Of a stretch of DNA of 64,000 bases, positions 58,749-64,000 are shown one piece after another. The notes under the pieces are model-generated. The model was not told the origin of the DNA. It did not search any database and saw only the letters and a list, made by a program, of their open reading frames with translations. The first letter of the stretch is position 1. Each line of letters opens with the position of its first letter. Source of the DNA: Blattabacterium cuenoti (GTDB taxonomy: Bacteria > Bacteroidota > Bacteroidia > Flavobacteriales > Blattabacteriaceae); NCBI RefSeq assembly GCF_014251595.1, contig NZ_CP059192.1, positions 566,992 to 630,991 on the forward strand, read 5' to 3'. The position numbers and the translations under genes are program-made.

Positions 58749-61013
58749 TTATTGGTTTTTTATAAAATTTAAGGAAGAACCAGCTTTAAACCATTGAATC
58801 TGTTTTTCATTATAAGAATGATGAGCTATAATTTTTTCTTTATTTCCATTTTTATGAATTAATTCTATTTTTATATTTTTATTAGGGCATATTTTATTTA
58901 TATAAAAATGAAAGATGTCTTCTTCTTGAATTTTATAATAATCATTAGAATCTAAAAAAGTTAAAGCTAAAATTCCTTGTTTTTTCAAATTTGTTTCATG
59001 TATTCTAGAAAAAGATTTAACAAGAACAACACGAACTCCTAAAAAACGTGGTTCCATAGCCGCATGTTCTCTTGAGGAACCTTCTCCATAGTTATCCTCT
59101 CCTACAATCAAACTTTGTATATTTTTTGACTTATAGAAGTTACAAACCTCATAAATACTTCCATAATTTCCTGTGATAGGATTTTTTATTTTATTTTTTT
59201 TATGATTAAAAGCATTTACAGCTCCTATTAACAAATTTTCAGAAATCTTTTCAAGATGACCCCTATATTTTAACCATGGCCCCGCCATTGAAATATGATC
59301 CGTTGTACATTTTCCTTTAGTTTTAATTAAAAGTCTAATGTTAAACAAATGATTTCCATCCCATGATAAAAATGGAGATAAAATTTGTAATCTTTTAGAA
59401 TTCTTTTCTATAAGAACGGGTAAATTTTTTTTATTTTCTTTTTTTGAAAAACTTTTATATCCTAATTCTTCTTTATTAAAATTTTTTATAGGAATTTCCA
59501 TTGATTTAGGTTCTTCAAACTTCACATACTCACCTATTTCATTTTTCAACATATCTTTTCTAGGATCAAATGTTAAATCTCCTGCAAAGATTAAAGCCGT
59601 AACAATTTCTGGAGAAGCTATAAAAGCATGTGTATTTGGATTTCCATCATTACGAGATGAAAAATTTCTATTAAAAGTATGAATAATTGTATTTCTCACG
59701 TTTTTTTTATTTTTTTTTCTAACCCATTGTCCAATACAAGGACCACAAGCATTAGAAAAAATTTGAGCTCCAATTTCTTTAAAAAAAGATAAAAACCCTT
59801 TTTCTTTGATAAGAGAATAAACTTTTTGTGATCCAGGTGACACCATATATTCTGAATGAATTCTCAATTTTTTCTTCTTTGCTTGTTGAATTATTGATAT
59901 GGCCTTTGAAAAATCTTCATAAGAAGAATTTGTACATGAACCAATTAACCCCACCTCAATTTTAGTTGGCCAATTATTTTGAATGGCTTCCTCTTTCATT
60001 TTAGAGATCGGAGTGGCTTTATCTGGAGTAAAGGGACCATTAATATGTGGTTCTAAAACTTTTAAATCTAATTTTATGACTTTATCATAATAATTATATG
60101 GTTGTTGATAAACTTCTGGATCCGCTTTTAAAAAATCTTTTATCTCTTCTATCATTATAGATACCTGATTTCTTCCATTTTGATTCAAAAAATTTTTCAT
60201 GTTCACATCATAAGGAAATAAAGAAGCGGTTGCCCCTATTTCTGCACCCATATTGCATATGGTAGCTTTTCCAACACAAGAAATACTATCAATTCCTTCT
60301 CCAAAATATTCAATAATATGATTTGTCGCTCCCGAAACTCCAATCATGCCAGATAATTTTAAGATTATATCTTTAGGAGAGGTCCATCCATTAATTTTTC
60401 CTATCAAATGGACTCCAATGATTTTAGGAATTTTTAATTCTAAAGACGATCCAGACATCACTTCAGCAGCTTCAGATCCACCAACTCCTATAGCAAGCAT
60501 CCCCAATCCTCCAGCGTTAGGGGTATGAGAATCTGTTCCTATAATCATACCACCAGGAAATGCATAATTTTCTAAAATAACCTGATGAATAATTCCTGAT
60601 CCAGGTTTCCAAAAATCGATACCATATTTATAAGATGCGGATTCTAAAAAGTTATAAATTTCTTTATTTTTATCTATAGCATTTTTCAAATCTATGTTGT
60701 ATCCATACTGAGCAGATATGAGATGATCACAATGAATAGAAGCAGGAACACATGTTTTGCATTTTTTAGTTTGCATAAATTGTAATAACGTCATTTGAGC
60801 TGTAGCATCTTGCATAACAATACGGTCTGGTAAGAAATTCATGTAAGATTTATTACTTAAATTTTTATATTCAATTTTTATTTTTTCTTCTAAATGAGCA
60901 TACAAAATTTTTTCCGAATAAGTCATAGGATGATTAACAAAATTCCGAATTTCTCGAATTTTAGACATAAAATTTGAATAAAAATCTCGAATCATATCAA
61001 GATCAAAAACCAT
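58749..61013 (-). CDS. acn: Aconitate hydratase
   Basis: Fe-S enzyme of the TCA cycle that isomerises citrate to isocitrate. It has 754 residues of the mitochondrial-like type. The cluster cysteines are in GSCTNSSYED and [40 protein letters not shown] and ISMAGPWLKY are further motifs. Homologous to LeuC+LeuD in this window but with the swivelling domain fused. Together with sucD it suggests that much of the TCA cycle is kept. Confidence 0.95.
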   Translation of the reverse strand: MVFDLDMIRDFYSNFMSKIREIRNFVNHPMTYSEKILYAHLEEKIKIEYKNLSNKSYMNFLPDRIVMQDATAQMTLLQFMQTKKCKTCVPASIHCDHLISAQYGYNIDLKNAIDKNKEIYNFLESASYKYGIDFWKPGSGIIHQVILENYAFPGGMIIGTDSHTPNAGGLGMLAIGVGGSEAAEVMSGSSLELKIPKIIGVHLIGKINGWTSPKDIILKLSGMIGVSGATNHIIEYFGEGIDSISCVGKATICNMGAEIGATASLFPYDVNMKNFLNQNGRNQVSIMIEEIKDFLKADPEVYQQPYNYYDKVIKLDLKVLEPHINGPFTPDKATPISKMKEEAIQNNWPTKIEVGLIGSCTNSSYEDFSKAISIIQQAKKKKLRIHSEYMVSPGSQKVYSLIKEKGFLSFFKEIGAQIFSNACGPCIGQWVRKKNKKNVRNTIIHTFNRNFSSRNDGNPNTHAFIASPEIVTALIFAGDLTFDPRKDMLKNEIGEYVKFEEPKSMEIPIKNFNKEELGYKSFSKKENKKNLPVLIEKNSKRLQILSPFLSWDGNHLFNIRLLIKTKGKCTTDHISMAGPWLKYRGHLEKISENLLIGAVNAFNHKKNKIKNPITGNYGSIYEVCNFYKSKNIQSLIVGEDNYGEGSSREHAAMEPRFLGVRVVLVKSFSRIHETNLKKQGILALTFLDSNDYYKIQEEDIFHFYINKICPNKNIKIELIHKNGNKEKIIAHHSYNEKQIQWFKAGSSLNFIKNQ

Positions 61014-61046
61014 AAATTTTTTTAATTAAAAAATAATATACATAAA

Positions 61047-61820
61047 TTATATTTCGTTTAAAAAAATACTTATTTTTTGATAAAAATCTATAGGATTATC
61101 TATATGAATCCAGTGATTAGATTTTTTCACAGTAAAAATTTTAGATTTGGGAAATAACTTACGTATATCATTGTAATCTTTATCAAGAATATAATTTGAA
61201 TATTCTCCTCGTAAAAAAAGTGTAGGACCGTGGAAAAATCCATCTTTTATTTCTTGACGAATTAAAGAATTATAATTTTTTTCGATGTTCAATAAAGAAA
61301 AAGAAAAACATAATTTTCCGTTTTTTTGTCTTTGAGTACATTTCAAAAAAAATAACCTTATTTTGATATCATCAATCCATGTTTTTAAAAAAAAATCTAA
61401 ATCTTTTTTAGTATGAATAACATTAAAATCTACTTTTTTTAAAATATGAATTAATTTATCTTGATTAAAATTATTGACATAAGCCTTAGGACTAATATCT
61501 ACAATTATAATTTTTTTTGGAATCATAGGATAATTGATAGAAAATTTCATAACAGCTCTTCCTCCCATAGAATGCCCTAATAATACAGGATGATTTAATT
61601 TATGATAATAAATATATTTTAATATATCTTTTGAGATAATATTATAATTCATTTTATCGGAAACAAAACTATTTCCATGATTTCTAATATCTAATAGATG
61701 AATTTGATAATTTTTTTCAAATTTTTTTGCAAAAGAAATCCAATTATTTCCATTTCCAAATAAACCATGAAAAACTAAAATAGGATAACCAGATCCGTAA
61801 ATTTTAGAATGTAATATCAT
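61047..61820 (-). CDS. Alpha/beta hydrolase, YbfF-like esterase
   Basis: 257 residues with the alpha/beta hydrolase core: HGLFGNGNNWISFAKKF near 18-34 (oxyanion region), GHSMGGRAV with nucleophile Ser84, FLRGEYSNYI and SNHWIHIDNP with the catalytic His near 236. The acid residue is not obvious from sequence. It is close in pattern to E. coli YbfF, an acyl-CoA or ester hydrolase. In Bacteroidota such a gene commonly follows pdxJ, as here, with a 17-base overlap. The true substrate is unknown. Confidence 0.85.
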   Translation of the reverse strand: MILHSKIYGSGYPILVFHGLFGNGNNWISFAKKFEKNYQIHLLDIRNHGNSFVSDKMNYNIISKDILKYIYYHKLNHPVLLGHSMGGRAVMKFSINYPMIPKKIIIVDISPKAYVNNFNQDKLIHILKKVDFNVIHTKKDLDFFLKTWIDDIKIRLFFLKCTQRQKNGKLCFSFSLLNIEKNYNSLIRQEIKDGFFHGPTLFLRGEYSNYILDKDYNDIRKLFPKSKIFTVKKSNHWIHIDNPIDFYQKISIFLNEI

Positions 61821-62550
61821 TTTCAGATTTACTTGCTTTACAAATTCTTTTCAAATAAGTTTGTATTGTGTTTTCGAGTCCCATATATATAGATTCGTTA
61901 ATTAAAGCATGTCCAATTGATACCTCTGATATATTTGGTATTTTATCAATTAAAAAAGAAATATTATCTAAATTTAAATCATGTCCAGCATTAATAAACA
62001 TATGATTTTTCACGATATTTTTTGCCGTATCAATATACGAATCAATACAATTCCATTTTCTATTTGCATATCCTATAGCAAAATATCCCGTATATAATTC
62101 AATTACATCGGCTCCAGTCCGAGCTGCATATGAAACCATTTTTGGATTGGGATCCAAAAAAATAGAACTTCGAATTCCTTTATTTTTTAATTTTTTAATT
62201 TTTTGGGTTAAAAAATCTTGATATAAAAAAGTATCCCATCCAGAATTCGATGTTATTGTATTCTCAGAATCCGGGACTAAAGTTACTTGTGACGGTTTCA
62301 CATCTAATACTAATCTCATAAATTTTTCAGTGGGATTTCCTTCAACATTTAATTCTGTTGTGATGACAGAACTGATATCATAAACATCTTTATAGGTAAT
62401 ATGTCTTTCATCTGGACGCGGATGTACAGTAATCCCATGACACCCGAAACTTTGAACATCTGCTGCTACTTGCAAAACATTAGGGATATTTCCTCCTCTT
62501 GCATTTCTTAATGTAGCAAATTTATTTAAATTTACGCTTAATTTTACCAT
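61804..62550 (-). CDS. pdxJ: Pyridoxine 5'-phosphate synthase
   Basis: Condenses deoxyxylulose 5-phosphate with the PdxA product to give pyridoxine 5'-phosphate. The 248-residue TIM barrel has LSVNLNKFATLRNARGG at the N-terminus, GITVHPRPDERHI with the substrate-binding residues, DVKPSQVTLVPD, and GADVIELYTG. INAGHDLNLDN and EVSIGHALI are the phosphate-binding end. It overlaps the esterase gene by 17 bases and the mechanosensitive channel gene by 7 bases. Confidence 0.95.
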   Translation of the reverse strand: MVKLSVNLNKFATLRNARGGNIPNVLQVAADVQSFGCHGITVHPRPDERHITYKDVYDISSVITTELNVEGNPTEKFMRLVLDVKPSQVTLVPDSENTITSNSGWDTFLYQDFLTQKIKKLKNKGIRSSIFLDPNPKMVSYAARTGADVIELYTGYFAIGYANRKWNCIDSYIDTAKNIVKNHMFINAGHDLNLDNISFLIDKIPNISEVSIGHALINESIYMGLENTIQTYLKRICKASKSENDITF

Positions 62551-63827
62551 TTTTTTAAAATTTCTTTTTTAGTCACTTGTGTTACTTCTAAGTCAAACTC
62601 TTTTGCGGCTGTCAATAAATGATCAAAAACACTTGCTTGTATCTGTTCGTACTGAATAGATTCAGAAGTATTTGTAAAACAATATAACTCTACAGGTAAT
62701 CCATAAGGAGTTGTTTCTAAATGTCTAACCATCAAAGTTTCTGTCTGTGATATTTTTGGATGTTGTGACAAATATTCCAATGCATATTGACGAAATAGAC
62801 CAATATTTGTTAATCTTCTTCCATTAATACTAATGGTTACATCAATATTTTTTTCTTTATTAAAAATATCTATTTCCTTTTGTTTTTTTTGAATATAATT
62901 TTTTATTAAATAAACATCTCGAAATTTTTTTAATTTATCTGAATTACAAAAATGGAAAGATTGTATATTGAATAATATAGACCTTTTAATTCTACGTATA
63001 TTTTTCTGACGCATAAATTCAAAATTAGTAACAGCTGTGGAAATTAAATCATAAGTCGGAACACTGGTAATAGTTTTATCAAAGTTCTCTATTTTTGCAG
63101 AAGTTAAATTGATTTCAATAACCGTTCCTTCTATATTGTATTTAGGAATTCTAATCCAATCTCCTACTTTAATCATTTTTGTAGATGCCATTTGCACTCC
63201 TGAAACAAATCCTAGTATTGTATCTCTAAATACTAATATAACAAAAGCAGTTATAGCCCCTAAACTGGTTAAAATAGTAATAAGATCATTCTTTGTAAGA
63301 ATAGCAATAATCACCAAAATACAAAATATAATGGAAATAATTTTTAGTAATTGTGAAAAAGAACGAACTGCTATTGTTTGATGATTATTTTCACTTGTAG
63401 CTATTCTCATAATCGAATTCACTACTCGTATTAAAAACTGCAGAACGATTAAAACAAATAATATATCAAATGTTTTTTCTAAATAGATGATAATTGTGTG
63501 ATAATCTTTAAAAAATGGTTCAATTAATATTAAACCAATAGACAAAGGAAAGAAATGAGCTAAACTATCAAAAACTTTATTTTCATATAAAATGTTATCC
63601 CATATAAAATGAGTAGAACTTACTATTCTTCTACCTATAAAACGAACACTCCTATTAAAAATAAATTCTAAAATGACTACAAAAACAGTGAAAAATAACA
63701 TTTTTATAATTATCACAAGAGTGATAGTCCCCCATTTTTTTAGATCTAAATTATGAACAAACTCATAAATTCCTTGAATTTGAAATATAATTGAGAATAC
63801 TTCTTCAATAAAAATTTTATAATACAT
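62544..63827 (-). CDS. MscS-family mechanosensitive channel
   Basis: 427 residues with four or more N-terminal membrane segments (about residues 30-58, 85-105, 120-145, 165-205) followed by the MscS beta domain. The pore helix and signature region (LTSLGAITAFVILVFRDTI, FVSGVQMAST, GDWIRIPKYNIEGTVIEINL) are present. It may release solutes upon osmotic shock. It starts the run that leads into pdxJ. Confidence 0.9.
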   Translation of the reverse strand: MYYKIFIEEVFSIIFQIQGIYEFVHNLDLKKWGTITLVIIIKMLFFTVFVVILEFIFNRSVRFIGRRIVSSTHFIWDNILYENKVFDSLAHFFPLSIGLILIEPFFKDYHTIIIYLEKTFDILFVLIVLQFLIRVVNSIMRIATSENNHQTIAVRSFSQLLKIISIIFCILVIIAILTKNDLITILTSLGAITAFVILVFRDTILGFVSGVQMASTKMIKVGDWIRIPKYNIEGTVIEINLTSAKIENFDKTITSVPTYDLISTAVTNFEFMRQKNIRRIKRSILFNIQSFHFCNSDKLKKFRDVYLIKNYIQKKQKEIDIFNKEKNIDVTISINGRRLTNIGLFRQYALEYLSQHPKISQTETLMVRHLETTPYGLPVELYCFTNTSESIQYEQIQASVFDHLLTAAKEFDLEVTQVTKKEILKKW

Positions 63828-63914
63828 AAACTAAAATTCCTTACTGTAAAATTGAATAATTCACTGTGAATTTTGAGTTATTTTTTCAACAATTTTTTTA
63901 GATTTTTATTTTTT

Positions 63915-64000
63915 ATGTTTTGTAGATTGAATAATATAATAGATATTGAGTTTATTAAAAAAATAAAAGTTTTGACTCAATTTTTTAAAATTTTATATTT
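63915..64000 (+). CDS. Possible start of a gene truncated by the window edge
   Basis: From the ATG at 63915 the frame is open to the window end (28 codons, MFCRLNNIIDIEFIKKI...). No family is recognised from this fragment. It is divergent from the MscS gene, which is compatible with a gene start, but AT-rich DNA often gives short open frames. No other feature is seen between 63828 and 63914. Confidence 0.3.
   Translation, partial: MFCRLNNIIDIEFIKKIKVLTQFFKILY

Overview
The window looks like part of the chromosome of an obligate intracellular Bacteroidota (Flavobacteriales) endosymbiont, most probably Blattabacterium, the fat-body symbiont of cockroaches. The basis is a very AT-rich sequence with long A/T runs, tightly packed or overlapping single-copy genes, no mobile elements and no CRISPR. 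The proteins are of Flavobacteriales type: an LpxC-FabZ fusion, dimeric GlyRS, DUF2795 protein, long SecA without zinc tail, ATP-type PckA and MenD. The metabolic set fits a nutritional symbiont: complete leuACDB, vitamin B6 and riboflavin/FAD steps, and SpeA/SpeB. Species assignment is inference.

Layout. 1-13.4 kb: fatty-acid genes (fabF 5' end, acpP), pckA, ribE, pdxA, atpDC, ribF, an AddB-like nuclease and leuA-C-D-B. 13.5-32.3 kb: a helical-repeat protein, a small membrane protein, tyrS, era, clpB, then a forward run prfB-speA-speB-cmk-fabG-menD, then a reverse run (DUF2795), secA, sanA-like, then fmt broken by a frameshift. 32.3-39.6 kb: HU gene with the only convincing intrinsic terminator, pdxH, tRNA-Met, dnaN-pheT, glyS, trxB, a lone HsdR-N nuclease-fold protein. 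39.6-46 kb: reverse run lpxC/fabZ-efp-sucD-pth-tRNA-Arg(CCG)-lepA-gapA. 46-51.9 kb: a tiny membrane ORF, rpmH, M14 peptidase, CPBP protease, RNase Z, a LolC/E-like permease, rbfA, tRNA-Ile2/Met(CAT), tRNA-Arg(CCT), rpmA, rplU. 51.9-63.8 kb: reverse run sufA-B-C-D-S, and DUF192-lgt-yidD-aconitase, MscS channel-pdxJ-esterase.

How it fits together. PdxA, PdxJ and PdxH cover three steps of DXP-dependent pyridoxal phosphate synthesis. RibE and RibF finish riboflavin and make FMN/FAD. LeuACDB makes leucine. PckA, aconitase, SucD, GapA and the ATP synthase subunits indicate working central metabolism. SpeA plus SpeB converts arginine to putrescine and urea, which would suit a symbiont that recycles nitrogen through urease; no urease gene lies in this window.

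I did not find an obviously new multi-gene system. The most interesting signals are reductive: an LpxC half that has lost conserved residues while its fused FabZ half looks intact and lpxA/lpxD are absent from the locus; a PheT lacking its N-terminal tRNA-binding domain; fmt interrupted at a 12-T run; a sanA-like gene with no ATG/GTG/TTG start; and two tRNA-Arg genes whose 5' ends overlap the stop codons of rpmA and pth. Coding starts generally lack a clear Shine-Dalgarno sequence, as is usual in this phylum, so starts were chosen from family alignment by eye. All comparisons are from memory of the families; no searches were run.
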